This document shows, in pieces, positions 1 through 9,344 of a stretch of DNA of 64,000 bases. The notes beneath the pieces are model-generated. The model saw only the letters and a list, made by a program, of their open reading frames with translations, ran no database searches and was not told where the DNA came from. This stretch comes from Marinobacter denitrificans (GTDB lineage: Bacteria; Pseudomonadota; Gammaproteobacteria; Pseudomonadales; Oleiphilaceae), in the NCBI RefSeq assembly GCF_008795955.1, contig NZ_VMHN01000001.1:1488001-1552000 (forward strand). Reading direction: 5' to 3'. The position numbers and the translations under genes were made by a program. Numbering within the stretch: the stretch's first letter is position 1; every line of letters starts with the position of its first letter.

Positions 1-118
1 AAGCCTGACGTTGCCGCAGGCTCTGACCAGCCCTCAAAAGCTCGATGCGGTGCTAGGAAGCAATGTTGCCGTGCTGCTGACAACCCTGGCTCTGCTGATC
101 GTTGGTCTCAGCCTTTAA
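1..118 (+). CDS. C-terminal fragment of an unidentified protein ending in a membrane helix
   Basis: An open frame (codons starting at base 2) enters from the left edge and ends at TAA 116-118. It gives 38 residues finishing in a hydrophobic run ([17 protein letters not shown]) that looks like a C-terminal membrane helix. It converges on the chemotaxis receptor gene and overlaps its stop by 11 bp. With no start and so few residues I cannot assign a family. The frame could be chance, but the helix-like end and the tail-to-tail layout favour a real gene. Confidence 0.4.
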   Translation, partial: SLTLPQALTSPQKLDAVLGSNVAVLLTTLALLIVGLSL

Positions 119-1751
119 GCCGGAACACACTGACCCGCCCACTCAACTGCTCCGCCAATGTGGCGAGATCGCGGCTGGCGCCAGCCACCTGTTCGGAACC
201 GGCAGCGGTTTCCACAGTGGAATCGTGAATACGGCTGATATTGCGGTTCACCTCCTCCGCAACGCTGCTCTGCTCTTCCGCAGCACTGGCAATCTGGGCG
301 TTCATGTCATTGATTTCACCCACTTCCTGCCGGATCTGTACCAGCGCCTGTTCCGCCGACCGGGTTTTTTCCACCGTTGTTTTGGCCAGGTCCCGGCTGG
401 TTTCCATCACCGCAGCTGCTTCCGAGGCGCCGGTCTGGAGTTTACCGATCATCTCCTGGATTTCGCGGGTGGAATCCTGGGTGCGGGTCGCGAGTGAGCG
501 TACTTCATCTGCCACTACCGCAAAGCCTCGGCCGTGAGTGCCGGCACGGGCAGCCTCAATAGCCGCATTCAGAGCCAGCAGGTTGGTCTGTTCGGCAATC
601 GCGTTGATCACTTCGATGATCTTCTCAATGTTGGCGCTGTCATCCGAAACGCGATGCACGGTTACCGCGGCTTTCTCGAGCGTGTCCGCCAGCTCGCCAA
701 TGGAGGCTGCTGTTTCCTGAACCACCCGGTTGCCGGTTTCCACTTCCTGATCCGCCTTTCCGGTAGCGGTGGCCGCACTGGAGGCAAATCCGGCCACTTC
801 GTTCACCGTCGCGGCCATCTGATTGATGGCAGTGGCCATCTGTTCCGCTTCCTCGGACTGGATGCGGATCTGGCGGTTGTTGTTGTCCGAGGTAGCCAAC
901 AACTCTGACGAACTCCCGGCCAATGCCGTCGCTGATTGCCGAACTTCGCGGATTATCCCGGCGAGCTGCTCTACGGTATCCCGAAGCGCACCCATTACGC
1001 TGTCCGGGTACTTTGTCTGAATGTCCTGGTCAAGTATGCCGTCCGAGAGCTGGCGAATGGCGTCCGCAACCTCATCCGGCTCTGCCCCCAGGGTGGAGCG
1101 GAGCCTGCGAATAATAAGCACCGCCACGGCAACGCTCAGCAATACAGCAATCCCGGTGACCATGAAAATCACCCGGTTGAAGTTGCCGGCGGCCTCTCTG
1201 ACTGCATCCACGTTGGTGGTAATAAAGCCCTCCTGATGGTCAATGAAGGCGTTAATACGGTTCAGCCAGGTGGTGTAGGCAGGGGAGACATCCTCCAGCA
1301 AAAATTCGCGGGCGTCCTGAATGCTGCCGTCCTGGCGCATTTCCAGTAACTCATCGGTCAGTTCCAGGGTGCTGCGCTCAATTTCCTTGATAGCCGCCAG
1401 TAACTGCCGCTCCCGATCCGTAGCCCCGGCTGACTGGAACAGCTGGTCCATGGGACGGGCCGAGTCCACGTAGAAAGCCTTCAAGCGTTCAATATCCTGG
1501 AGATGGGTTCTCAGGGCGCGGTCGTCCCGTACCAGAACCGCATCGCGGATGGCGATTGCGCGGTCATGGACGCTGCCACGAAAGTTGATCGCGTAGCGCT
1601 GTTTGACAGCCGCATCATCGCCCACTTCCGTGAGAGTCCTGTCGATAAAGCCAACCCGATGATTACCAATCAGGCTGACCAGTATCATCAGTGAAAGAAT
1701 AAGACCAAAACCCAGGGCAAGTCGTGTAGCGACGGTGAACCTGTTGAACAT
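108..1751 (-). CDS. Methyl-accepting chemotaxis protein
   Basis: Inner-membrane chemoreceptor that passes ligand signals to CheA/CheW. The 547 residues show the standard order: first membrane helix about 10-30, a periplasmic helical-bundle sensor about 31-190 (4HB type by its all-helical look, an inference), second helix about 193-214, a HAMP-like region to about 265, then a long coiled-coil signalling domain. The hairpin tip is unmistakable ([19 protein letters not shown] followed by [11 protein letters not shown] at about 386-418). The usual acidic residue after the ARAG of this tip is replaced by Thr-His. The start has GGAG 7 bp upstream. The gene stands alone, with no che genes nearby, so the ligand cannot be inferred. 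Confidence 0.95.
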   Translation of the reverse strand: MFNRFTVATRLALGFGLILSLMILVSLIGNHRVGFIDRTLTEVGDDAAVKQRYAINFRGSVHDRAIAIRDAVLVRDDRALRTHLQDIERLKAFYVDSARPMDQLFQSAGATDRERQLLAAIKEIERSTLELTDELLEMRQDGSIQDAREFLLEDVSPAYTTWLNRINAFIDHQEGFITTNVDAVREAAGNFNRVIFMVTGIAVLLSVAVAVLIIRRLRSTLGAEPDEVADAIRQLSDGILDQDIQTKYPDSVMGALRDTVEQLAGIIREVRQSATALAGSSSELLATSDNNNRQIRIQSEEAEQMATAINQMAATVNEVAGFASSAATATGKADQEVETGNRVVQETAASIGELADTLEKAAVTVHRVSDDSANIEKIIEVINAIAEQTNLLALNAAIEAARAGTHGRGFAVVADEVRSLATRTQDSTREIQEMIGKLQTGASEAAAVMETSRDLAKTTVEKTRSAEQALVQIRQEVGEINDMNAQIASAAEEQSSVAEEVNRNISRIHDSTVETAAGSEQVAGASRDLATLAEQLSGRVSVFRLKG

Positions 1752-1991
1752 TATTTACTCCGGCTGTGACTGACCATAAATCGAATCTATGTATTCACCG
1801 CTTTCATAAAATCAGATCAATATATTCGCCAGGGAATGATGATCTTTTACAATGATTTTCATTGCTACATAACGTTACATTTCTCGGCGATCAGCCGGCA
1901 TAACCAGCAGATACGCTTGCAACAGCACGGGCTTTGGCCGAAGGTAAGAACTATTCAGGTTGAATTTCATTTTGATACGGAGATCTGCCCT

Positions 1992-4499
1992 ATGAGTGTT
2001 CTGCTTCTCCTCCTAAGTGCGCTGGTGCTGATTTATCTCGGCATTGGCGGCGCAACGGCTGCTGCCGTTCTGGTCATCGCCACAATTGTGGGTCTGTTCC
2101 AGGATGGCTGGCACATCCTCAGTATCCTGTTCGGTGGTGGCTTGCTGGCCCTGAGCCTGGTGTTGGTACTGCCCGGGGATCTGCGACGTGAGAAGCTGAG
2201 TGCACCACTCCTTGGGTGGGTTCGTGGAAGGCTCCCCAAGCTCTCCGACACCGAGGCCGAAGCACTGCGCTCGGGCACTGTGGACTGGGACGGCGAGCTG
2301 TTTTCCGGCCAGCCCGAATGGTCGAAGTTACTGGACGCCAAGCCAGCTCATCTGTCCAGTGAAGAGCAGGCGTTCCTCGACGGACCTGTGGAAAAACTCT
2401 GTCGCATGCTGGACGACTGGAAGATCACCCACGAAGAGTACGATCTGCCCAACAAGGTCTGGAAATTCATTCGTGAGAACGGTTTCTTCGGCCTGATGAT
2501 TCCCAAGGAGCAGGGTGGCAAGGGTTTCTCCCATACCGCTCATTCCGAAATCGTCATGAAGATCTCCACCCGCAGTGTGTCTGCAGCCGTCACCGTCATG
2601 GTGCCCAACTCCCTGGGCCCGGGCGAGTTGCTGATGGAGTACGGCACCGATGCCCAGAAAGAACATTACCTGCCCCGCCTCGCCGGTGGCGAGGAGATCC
2701 CCTGCTTTGCCCTGACCTCACCGGTGGCGGGTTCCGACGCAGGCGCCATCCCCGACAAGGGTATCGTCTGTAAGGGCCAATGGAATGGTGAGGAAGTACT
2801 GGGCCTGAAAGTTACCTGGAACAAGCGCTACATCACACTGGTACCGGTTGCCACGCTGATTGGCCTGGCCATCAAGGTGTACGACCCCGACAAGCTGCTG
2901 GGGGAGAACGACGAGATCGGCGTGACCTGCGTAATGATTCCCCAGGATCTTGAAGGCGTTCACTCCGGTGCTCGCCACCTACCCATGAACACGGTGTTCA
3001 TGAACGGGCCGACCTGGGGCACTGACGTTTTCATCCCCATGGAACAGGTCATCGGTGGCCAGGACATGCTGGGCAAGGGCTGGAAGATGCTGCTGGAATG
3101 CCTGTCCATCGGCCGCTCCATCTCCCTGCCCGCATTGGGCACCGGCGCCGGCAAGGTGGCCAGCCTGGCAACCGGCTCCTATGCCCTCACCAGGGAACAG
3201 TTCGGCCGCTCCATCAGCCAGTTTGAAGGGGTACAGGAAGCCCTGGAACCCATCGCCGGCTATACCTACATGATGGACGCCGCGCGATTGCTGACCTCAG
3301 GTATGCTGGATCGCGGCGTTCGCCCGTCCGTACCTTCCGCGGTGCTCAAATACCGCAATACCGATCTGATGCGTATTGTGATCAATCATGCCATGGATGT
3401 GGTGGCAGGCCGTGGGGTTATTACCGGCCCCCGCAACTTCCTGGCCCGGGCCTACCAGGCGGTACCGATCGGTATTACGGTTGAGGGCGCCAATATCCTC
3501 ACCCGCAGCCTGATGGTGTTCGGCCAGGGCGCTATTCGCTGCCATCCATTCATTGTGGAAGAGATCGAAGCGGCCGGTATGGAGGATAAAAAAGCGGCGG
3601 TGGAAAAGTTCGATGGCATTTTCTACCGCCATATCGCCCACACCACCCGTAATGCACTGCGGTCGTTTTTGCTGGCCCTGACCGGCGGCCTGCTGGAACC
3701 AGTACCGCGCCAGGGTAATATCCAGTCCAGCTATCGCCAGTTGGCACGCTTCTCTGCAGCATTTGCACTGATGACCGACGTGACCCTGCTTACCGTGGGG
3801 GGTGGCCTCAAGGCCCGCCAGCGTCTGTCCGGCCGTATGGCGGACTGCCTGGTGCATCTGTATTACGCCACAGCCGTCATCAAGCAATGGCACGAGGAAG
3901 GCTACCCGGATGACCAGCGCCCGCTGGTGGACTGGTGCCTGCAAACCAGCCTGCGGGATCTCAAGACTTCCATGCGAGAATTGATCATCAACTTCCCGGT
4001 GCCGCTGCTGCGCTGGCCGTTGCGGATACTGGTCTTCCCGCTGGGTGCCACCGGCCTGAACGGGCCTGACGACAGGCTCGGTACAGAAGTTGCCGCCAGC
4101 ATTGTCAACGACACACCGTTACGCCAGCGCATCAGCCGTGGCAGTTACATCAATACCGACCCGAACGATCCGCTCGGCCGCGTACTGAACGCCTACCGCC
4201 TGGCCAATGAAACCCGCGAAATGCGCGAACGCTTGCACGAAGCCCTGCGTAACAGCGACGAAGACGAGTTGGGCGGCATTGACCTGCTGATGGGCCATGA
4301 GCGCAAGGAACTGGTGGACTGGGCGTGTAAGCAGGGCGTTGTGAAAGACGAGGAGTGCGAAACGCTGCTGGAAGCACTGGAAGCGCTCTACGACGTTATC
4401 CGCGTTGATGCTTTTGAGCCCGACGGCCTCAAAGCTCTGTCCCGTTGCGCCAAAGGGAAACGGAAAGTCGTGGAACGACTGCCAAAAGAAGAAGAATGA
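1992..4499 (+). CDS. fadE: Acyl-CoA dehydrogenase FadE (membrane-associated, long-chain type)
   Basis: Catalyses the first, FAD-dependent step of fatty acid beta-oxidation. The frame is open from 1836, but ATG 1992 is chosen: it follows GGAG (1979-1982) at a 9 bp spacing and begins the typical FadE N-terminus of two hydrophobic segments (MSVLLLLLSALVLIYLGIGG onward). The resulting 835 residues compare with 814 in E. coli FadE. The central region carries ACAD features (FGLMIPKEQGGKGFS, CFALTSPVAGSDAGAIP, REQFGRSISQFEGVQEAL), and the C-terminal third matches the extra domain of FadE. It is monocistronic. No FadR- or PsrA-type operator could be pointed to with certainty in the 240 bp upstream. 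Confidence 0.95.
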   Translation: MSVLLLLLSALVLIYLGIGGATAAAVLVIATIVGLFQDGWHILSILFGGGLLALSLVLVLPGDLRREKLSAPLLGWVRGRLPKLSDTEAEALRSGTVDWDGELFSGQPEWSKLLDAKPAHLSSEEQAFLDGPVEKLCRMLDDWKITHEEYDLPNKVWKFIRENGFFGLMIPKEQGGKGFSHTAHSEIVMKISTRSVSAAVTVMVPNSLGPGELLMEYGTDAQKEHYLPRLAGGEEIPCFALTSPVAGSDAGAIPDKGIVCKGQWNGEEVLGLKVTWNKRYITLVPVATLIGLAIKVYDPDKLLGENDEIGVTCVMIPQDLEGVHSGARHLPMNTVFMNGPTWGTDVFIPMEQVIGGQDMLGKGWKMLLECLSIGRSISLPALGTGAGKVASLATGSYALTREQFGRSISQFEGVQEALEPIAGYTYMMDAARLLTSGMLDRGVRPSVPSAVLKYRNTDLMRIVINHAMDVVAGRGVITGPRNFLARAYQAVPIGITVEGANILTRSLMVFGQGAIRCHPFIVEEIEAAGMEDKKAAVEKFDGIFYRHIAHTTRNALRSFLLALTGGLLEPVPRQGNIQSSYRQLARFSAAFALMTDVTLLTVGGGLKARQRLSGRMADCLVHLYYATAVIKQWHEEGYPDDQRPLVDWCLQTSLRDLKTSMRELIINFPVPLLRWPLRILVFPLGATGLNGPDDRLGTEVAASIVNDTPLRQRISRGSYINTDPNDPLGRVLNAYRLANETREMRERLHEALRNSDEDELGGIDLLMGHERKELVDWACKQGVVKDEECETLLEALEALYDVIRVDAFEPDGLKALSRCAKGKRKVVERLPKEEE

Positions 4500-4506
4500 T
4501 TCCTTT

Positions 4507-4536
4507 CAGCCGCACTCGATGGATCGGGTGCGGCTG
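4507..4536 (+). terminator. Strong hairpin after fadE, possible terminator
   Basis: A 14 bp stem starting CAGCCGCAC (4507-4520) pairs with 4523-4536, with one G-T wobble, just after the fadE stop. There is no T-run after it, so an intrinsic terminator is not proven. It could instead protect the fadE mRNA end. Confidence 0.4.
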
Positions 4537-4710
4537 AATGCCTGCCGGCACCTGAACCCTTCCTGAACCGTGCTATTGCTTCAGCCTCTCACCCTGATTG
4601 GCACATCCTATGAAAGTAGATTCAGAAAGCACTTTTTCTTGTGAACTTTTGGTTATAAAATAACTGATAGATATTTCATTTAAGAATATAAAGATATTCC
4701 GGCAGGCTAT

Positions 4711-5481
4711 ATGGAACTTCAGTTCAGCCAGGTCACCAAATCGTTCGGGGACCTGAATGTCATCAAGCAATTCGACACCACCATCAGGAATGGCGAGATC
4801 GTTGCCCTGGTGGGGCCTTCTGGTTGTGGCAAATCCACGTTGTTACATATGCTGGCCGGACTTCAGCAGCCCACGTCAGGCACTTTAACTGCGGGTGGCG
4901 CTTCGGTTGCAAAGCCGTCTCCGGAGCGCACCCTGGTATTTCAGGAACACGCGCTCTATCCATGGATGACCCTGCTGGACAATGTTGCCCTGGCGCTGGA
5001 ATTCCAGGACAAGCCACGGAAAACGTCCCTGGCAGAAGCCCGGAAATGGCTCTCCCGGGTAAAACTCGAGGGCTTCGAGGACTATTACCCTCATCAGGTC
5101 TCCGGCGGCATGCGCCAGCGTTGTGCCCTGGCCAGGGCTTTTATCGCCCGCCCCAAGGTCCTGTTACTGGACGAACCCTTCGGTGCCCTCGACGCGCTTA
5201 CCCGGATGACTCTGCAGAGTGTCCTTAAAGATCTGATCGAGGAAGAACGGCCCACCGTGGTTCTGGTCACCCATGATGTGGACGAAGCCCTGTATCTGGC
5301 AGACCGCGTGATGGTTTTCAGCCAGCGCCCGGCGACCGTCCTCAGGGAAGTCGAACTGGGGCACATCCCCAAAACCCATGACCTGACTGCTTTTGCGGAT
5401 GTCCGCCTGGAAGTTCTGCACCTGTTGGGCATTGATACTGACGAACACACACCCGCTGATTCCCAAGGAGAAACGGCATGA
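4711..5481 (+). CDS. ABC transporter ATP-binding protein, NitT/TauT (nitrate/sulfonate/taurine) family
   Basis: Cytoplasmic ATPase of an importer encoded by three adjacent genes. In 256 residues it shows Walker A (GPSGCGKSTLL, residues 35-45), Q-loop region (LVFQEHALYPW), signature (SGGMRQR), Walker B (VLLLDEPFGALDA) and the switch histidine (VTHDVDEAL). The family is SsuB/TauB/NrtD-like by these motifs and by its partners. Its stop overlaps the binding-protein start by 4 bp (ATGA), implying translational coupling. The 70 bp before the start are markedly AT-rich and should hold the operon promoter. The substrate cannot be decided from the ATPase. Confidence 0.93.
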   Translation: MELQFSQVTKSFGDLNVIKQFDTTIRNGEIVALVGPSGCGKSTLLHMLAGLQQPTSGTLTAGGASVAKPSPERTLVFQEHALYPWMTLLDNVALALEFQDKPRKTSLAEARKWLSRVKLEGFEDYYPHQVSGGMRQRCALARAFIARPKVLLLDEPFGALDALTRMTLQSVLKDLIEEERPTVVLVTHDVDEALYLADRVMVFSQRPATVLREVELGHIPKTHDLTAFADVRLEVLHLLGIDTDEHTPADSQGETA

Positions 5482-6473
5482 ACCGCTCTTTACTGGCTCC
5501 CCTCTTTGCCTTCCTGCTGGGCCTGGTAAGTACCAGCCCGGCGACGGCCGCAGAAGAATTCCGTGTCGGTTATGTCCGTGTGATGGACGATGCCCAGGCC
5601 ATGCTGGCCTATGAAGCCGGGCTTTATGAGAAATATGGCCTGGATGCAGAGCTGATCGAATTCACCTCCGGCACCGACCTGATCAAGGGCATTGTTGGCG
5701 GGCAGCTGGATATCGGCGTACTGGGTTTCTCCAACGCCTTTACCTGGGCTTCCAAGGGCGCGGATCTGAAGATCGTGGGTGGGGCCCAGCGCGGCTATCA
5801 CTCGCTGCTGGTGCGTGAAGATTCGGGTATCGAATCGGTGGAAGACCTTCGTGGCAAGAACCTCGCTTCCCAGAAGCAGGGCAGCACCGCAGACATCGTG
5901 CTCAAGGGCGTGATGCTCGACAATGCGGGCCTCACTCCATCCGACCTCAACATCATGGGTGTCGCCCCATCCGTGGCCGTTCAGTCGCTGGTTGGTGGCC
6001 GCGTGGATGCAGCCTTCCTGTTCGAGCCCTACGACCGTATCGCGCAACTGGTGGCACCGGTCAAACAGATCTACGAGATTGGCGAGGTCTGGCCGTTCCC
6101 CTGCATGGTGGTGATCACCTCCGGTGAAACCCTGGAGAAGCGCAAGGATGTTCTCTGGGCAGCACTGGATGCCCAGCGCGAAGCCATTGATATGCTCGAG
6201 AGCGCCCCCGAAAAGGCGGCGCCCTACATCACTGACTACTTTATCCGCGAGCCGGTGGTGAAATCCCGCAACCAGGGTGACGTGCCCAGTGAGCAGGTGA
6301 TCACCGAAGCCATCAAGACCAACGACTTCAGCGCCAAGCTGACGGAAGACGACATCAACCGCATGAAAGAGTTGGCGGCCATCATGCAGGAGCAGGGCAT
6401 TCTCAAGGTGGACGGCGAGTTTGACGTCGACGCCCTGCTGGACATGTCCTGGCAGCAGGCGCGTGAGCTGTAA
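5478..6473 (+). CDS. Periplasmic substrate-binding protein of the NitT/TauT-type ABC importer
   Basis: Captures the substrate in the periplasm and delivers it to the permease. The 331-residue product has a Sec signal peptide (about 1-24, cleaved near ATAAEEF). An NMT1/SsuA-type two-lobe fold follows, including the family pattern GGQLDIGVLGFSNAFTWASK and the hinge pattern SVEDLRGKNLASQKQGSTAD. Proteins of this type bind alkanesulfonates, taurine, nitrate, bicarbonate, pyrimidine precursors and aromatic acids, so the substrate stays open. No sulfonatase, nitrate reductase or other diagnostic enzyme lies next to it. It is the second gene of the operon and ends 2 bp before the permease start. Confidence 0.92.
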   Translation: MNRSLLAPLFAFLLGLVSTSPATAAEEFRVGYVRVMDDAQAMLAYEAGLYEKYGLDAELIEFTSGTDLIKGIVGGQLDIGVLGFSNAFTWASKGADLKIVGGAQRGYHSLLVREDSGIESVEDLRGKNLASQKQGSTADIVLKGVMLDNAGLTPSDLNIMGVAPSVAVQSLVGGRVDAAFLFEPYDRIAQLVAPVKQIYEIGEVWPFPCMVVITSGETLEKRKDVLWAALDAQREAIDMLESAPEKAAPYITDYFIREPVVKSRNQGDVPSEQVITEAIKTNDFSAKLTEDDINRMKELAAIMQEQGILKVDGEFDVDALLDMSWQQAREL

Positions 6474-6475
6474 GC

Positions 6476-7246
6476 ATGAATAACAGTCAGACCACCGGCG
6501 TTGCCAGCAAACGGGCCTATGTGGCCGCCATCGCCATTATCCTGTTTTTCTGGCAGGTGGCGGCCTGGTTCCTGCCGGACTTCCTGATGCCGGATGTACC
6601 GGTAGCTCTGCAACGGTTGTGGGAAGAACTCAACAGTGGCGAGTTCTACGAAGGGCTCGGCAACAGCATGAGCCGCCTGGGCATCGGCTACGGCGCCGCC
6701 CTGTTCTTCGGCATCATACTGGGCCTGGTGGGCGGGACCCTGGATATGGTGCGCAGTACCCTGAAGGCCGCCATCATCATCCTGCAATCCATTCCTTCCA
6801 TTGCCTGGGTGCCACTGTTCCTGATCCTGATGGGCTTCGGCAACATGCCGATCATTGTGGTAGTGGCCATCGGCGCCTTCTTCCCCACCGCATTGAGCGT
6901 AATGAACGCCACCGAGAGCGTGGAGAAAGTGCACATCTCCGCCGCCCGGGTGATGGGCGCCTCCAAGATGCAGATGCTCAAACGGGTCTACTTCCCGGCG
7001 GTGACCCCGGAACTGATCACCGGTGCCCAGCTCGCCTTCGGCAACGCCTGGCGCGCCCTGATCTCGGCCGAAATGATCGTCGGCTTCAGCGCCGGCCTGG
7101 GCAAATCCCTGGCCTATTCCGGCGAGATTGCGGATATGACCGGCGTTATGACCAACATCCTGGTGATCGCGATCCTGGCTGCCGTAATCGATCAGGTCAT
7201 CCTCGAACGCATCAAGCACCGCTTACTACGTTATCAGTACCTCTGA
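6476..7246 (+). CDS. ABC transporter permease, NitT/TauT (SsuC/TauC) type
   Basis: Inner-membrane channel of the importer, 256 residues with about six hydrophobic segments. It has the cytoplasmic EAA coupling loop (AARVMGASKMQMLKRVYFP, about residues 159-177) that docks onto the ATPase. Its start lies 2 bp after the stop of the binding-protein gene. It is the last gene of the operon and meets the convergent LysR gene after only 6 bp, so transcription termination must occur inside or beyond one of the coding regions. Confidence 0.92.
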   Translation: MNNSQTTGVASKRAYVAAIAIILFFWQVAAWFLPDFLMPDVPVALQRLWEELNSGEFYEGLGNSMSRLGIGYGAALFFGIILGLVGGTLDMVRSTLKAAIIILQSIPSIAWVPLFLILMGFGNMPIIVVVAIGAFFPTALSVMNATESVEKVHISAARVMGASKMQMLKRVYFPAVTPELITGAQLAFGNAWRALISAEMIVGFSAGLGKSLAYSGEIADMTGVMTNILVIAILAAVIDQVILERIKHRLLRYQYL

Positions 7247-7252
7247 GCCTGG

Positions 7253-8200
7253 TCACTCAGCCCTGAGGCCACCGCGAATGGCCTCATCCACCAGCCACCG
7301 GCGCAGAACCTGAATCCCCCGCTCGCGCCGGCGGCTGGTCTTCCAGGCAAAGTAGAACTTGTCACCGGTCATCACTGAATGACAGGGCAACCGCACAAAA
7401 TCCTCGGAATCCTTCCGTGTGCTCAGCATGTAATCATTGGTCAGCGTGATGCCCTGATGAAACCTCGCCGCCTCCAACGACAGCAGCATATGGCTCGAAT
7501 GCAGCAACCGGCTTGAAGCAGGCAACTTCAAACCCGCCTCGTGATACCACGCCTCCCAGTCGCCCCCCTGCTTATCGTAAATACTGTGGGTAGACAGCAG
7601 CGGAAACTGAGCCACCATCTCCGGCGTTAACGACACCGAATCAGAATCGGCATTGACCTCATCCAGCGCCAGCTCCCGACGAATCCGCTGCCAGTAATCC
7701 TGACTGCACACCGGAAACAGCCGCTCGGTATACAGCAGCTCATAACTGAACGCCGCCGACACCGGCTTGATGGTAATAAAACAATCCGCCACCCGATCCG
7801 ACAGCACCGGATTCTCGCTGCTCATCTCCAGCGACAGCTCCAGTTGCGGATGTAGCCTCTGCAGGTCCGGCAACCTTGGCGCCAGCCAACGCACCGCAAA
7901 CGAACTGAACACCGACAGCCGCAACCGCGACTCCTCATGCCCCAGCAACTGCTCACTCACTCTCTCAATCTGCAACAACGCCGACCCGACACCATCCAGA
8001 TACTGCCGCCCCTCGTCAGTCAACGCCAACGTACGACCACTGCGCCAGAACAGCTTCTCACCCAGGTAGGTTTCCAGCTGCTTGATCTGATGACTGACCG
8101 CACTCTGGCTCACCGCCAGCTCCTCGGCGGCCAGCGAAAAGCTGTTCAGCCGGGCAACGGCTTCGAAGACGGGGAGGGATTTCAGGGGTGGAAGCTTCAT
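7253..8200 (-). CDS. LysR-family transcriptional regulator (GcvA-like)
   Basis: DNA-binding regulator of 315 residues. The N-terminal winged helix-turn-helix covers about 1-62, with recognition region SLAAEELAVSQSAVSHQIK. A LysR substrate-binding domain follows to about 300. The PPLKSLPVFEAVARLNSF beginning is typical of the GcvA-like subgroup. It is convergent with the ABC importer, so that operon is not the classic divergent target. The DMT exporter on the other side is divergent with 235 bp between, which makes it the likelier target if any neighbour is. Repeat copy A lies in that gap. Confidence 0.92.
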   Translation of the reverse strand: MKLPPLKSLPVFEAVARLNSFSLAAEELAVSQSAVSHQIKQLETYLGEKLFWRSGRTLALTDEGRQYLDGVGSALLQIERVSEQLLGHEESRLRLSVFSSFAVRWLAPRLPDLQRLHPQLELSLEMSSENPVLSDRVADCFITIKPVSAAFSYELLYTERLFPVCSQDYWQRIRRELALDEVNADSDSVSLTPEMVAQFPLLSTHSIYDKQGGDWEAWYHEAGLKLPASSRLLHSSHMLLSLEAARFHQGITLTNDYMLSTRKDSEDFVRLPCHSVMTGDKFYFAWKTSRRRERGIQVLRRWLVDEAIRGGLRAE

Positions 8201-8285
8201 TATCTATTTTTCTAATACCGGTGGATTAAAGATCATTTTATCGGATATTAGCACAGGCATAGAATGCCATCACAAGATTCAGAGA

Positions 8286-8391
8286 GCCGGGCGGGTGGGC
8301 CTCGCCGAAACCGTGCGGAGCCATGGATGGCGGAGCCCGAGCCGAACAGGGACGTCTTGAGGCGTGTTTCGGAGAGGCCTACCCGCCCGGC
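8286..8391 (+). repeat. Dispersed hairpin element, copy A
   Basis: A left arm (8286-8311, starting GCCGGGCGGGT) and a right arm (8366-8391) are inverted copies matching at 24 of 26 positions. They bracket a 54 bp core (8312-8365) that begins CGTGCGGAGCCATGGATGGC. The first half of the core matches copies B-D closely; the second half is the most diverged of the four. The element fills much of the divergent gap between the LysR and exporter genes. The arm sequence is unrelated to the arms of the other copies, apart from the innermost CCGAAAC/GTTTCGG that B and D share. Confidence 0.8.
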
Positions 8392-8435
8392 GAATGCTCC
8401 CAAGCGGGAGGAAAGTTTATATAGAGGGGTAAACC

Positions 8436-9344
8436 ATGTCAGGCAAAACCGTAAACAGTGCAATTCTACTGCTGGTGATCGGCAACGCCATGGCATTGAT
8501 CAGCGACGTGTTCATCAAACTGATGGAACCCGGCGCTCCGATATTCCAGTTTGCCTTCCTGCGCTGCGTCATCACCCTGCTGCTGTTACTGCCCCTGGCC
8601 GGCCAGCTCAACCGCAATCACCTGTTCTCCGGCTTCAAAATTCACGCCGTGCGGGCCCACATACACCTGGTCGGTATCCTGTGCATGGTCATCGCCCTGG
8701 CCAACCTGCCCCTGGCCACCGCCAATGCCGTGTTCTACGCAGCGCCCATACTGGTCATGGTGCTATCCGTCATCATCTTCCGGGAAAAGCTTACGCCACT
8801 GAGCGTCTTCGCTGTATTCAGCGGATTCGGCGGCATCATCGTCATCCTGCGTCCAGTGGAATTCAACTGGGCCGCCATCGCAGCCCTGGCCTCCGCCTTT
8901 GCCCTGGCTATCAACGCCGTCATGGTCCGCAAGTTACCGAAAGAGCAGACCACCGTGCACAAGCTGCTACTGAACTACATGCTGATTATCCCGGCGGCCG
9001 GTGCGCTGGCATTTTGGGAAGGCGCGGCCTGGGACAGCTCCATACTGATCAGTGCCCTGGGCTCTGCCCTGTTTATACTGGGCTACAACATCACTGTTTT
9101 ACTGGCTTACAAGCAGGTGGACGCCAACCAGGTAACCGCTGCTGAATACACCGGGCTGATCTGGGCTGTAGGCATTGGCTGGATCTGGTTCTCCGAGGTG
9201 CCGGACCTGTGGTTCCTGGCCGGCAGCACCATGATTGTGGTGCCTCTGATTCTGATTGGTCTGCAACAACACCGGCGCCGTTCAAGGGCGCCGGCCAGGG
9301 GTTTTAATCCGGACACTCAGCGGGTTACGTCGATGAGCAGCTGA
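8436..9344 (+). CDS. EamA/DMT-superfamily metabolite exporter
   Basis: Inner-membrane transporter of 302 residues with about ten hydrophobic segments, arranged as two EamA repeats (about 8-140 and 150-282). The first repeat contains the typical stretch AHIHLVGILCMVIALANLPL followed by TANAVFYAAPI. It starts at ATG 8436 with GGGAGGAAAG about 25 bp before and AGAGGGG closer. Its last 28 bp overlap the end of the convergent His-rich gene. Family members export amino acids or other small metabolites; the substrate here is unknown. Its placement opposite the LysR gene suggests shared regulation. Confidence 0.9.
   Translation: MSGKTVNSAILLLVIGNAMALISDVFIKLMEPGAPIFQFAFLRCVITLLLLLPLAGQLNRNHLFSGFKIHAVRAHIHLVGILCMVIALANLPLATANAVFYAAPILVMVLSVIIFREKLTPLSVFAVFSGFGGIIVILRPVEFNWAAIAALASAFALAINAVMVRKLPKEQTTVHKLLLNYMLIIPAAGALAFWEGAAWDSSILISALGSALFILGYNITVLLAYKQVDANQVTAAEYTGLIWAVGIGWIWFSEVPDLWFLAGSTMIVVPLILIGLQQHRRRSRAPARGFNPDTQRVTSMSS

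Noticed and set aside
4598..4614. A sigma-54-like promoter (TTGGCAC) before the ABC importer
   Set aside because: The -24 half fits, but the -12 half (expected TTGCW) is absent at the right spacing, and no NtrC-type activator gene is nearby.
8264..8435. A protein-coding start upstream of the exporter, through repeat copy A
   Set aside because: The open frame there is in a different frame from the exporter and consists of repeat sequence. Similar spurious frames appear over copies B-D.
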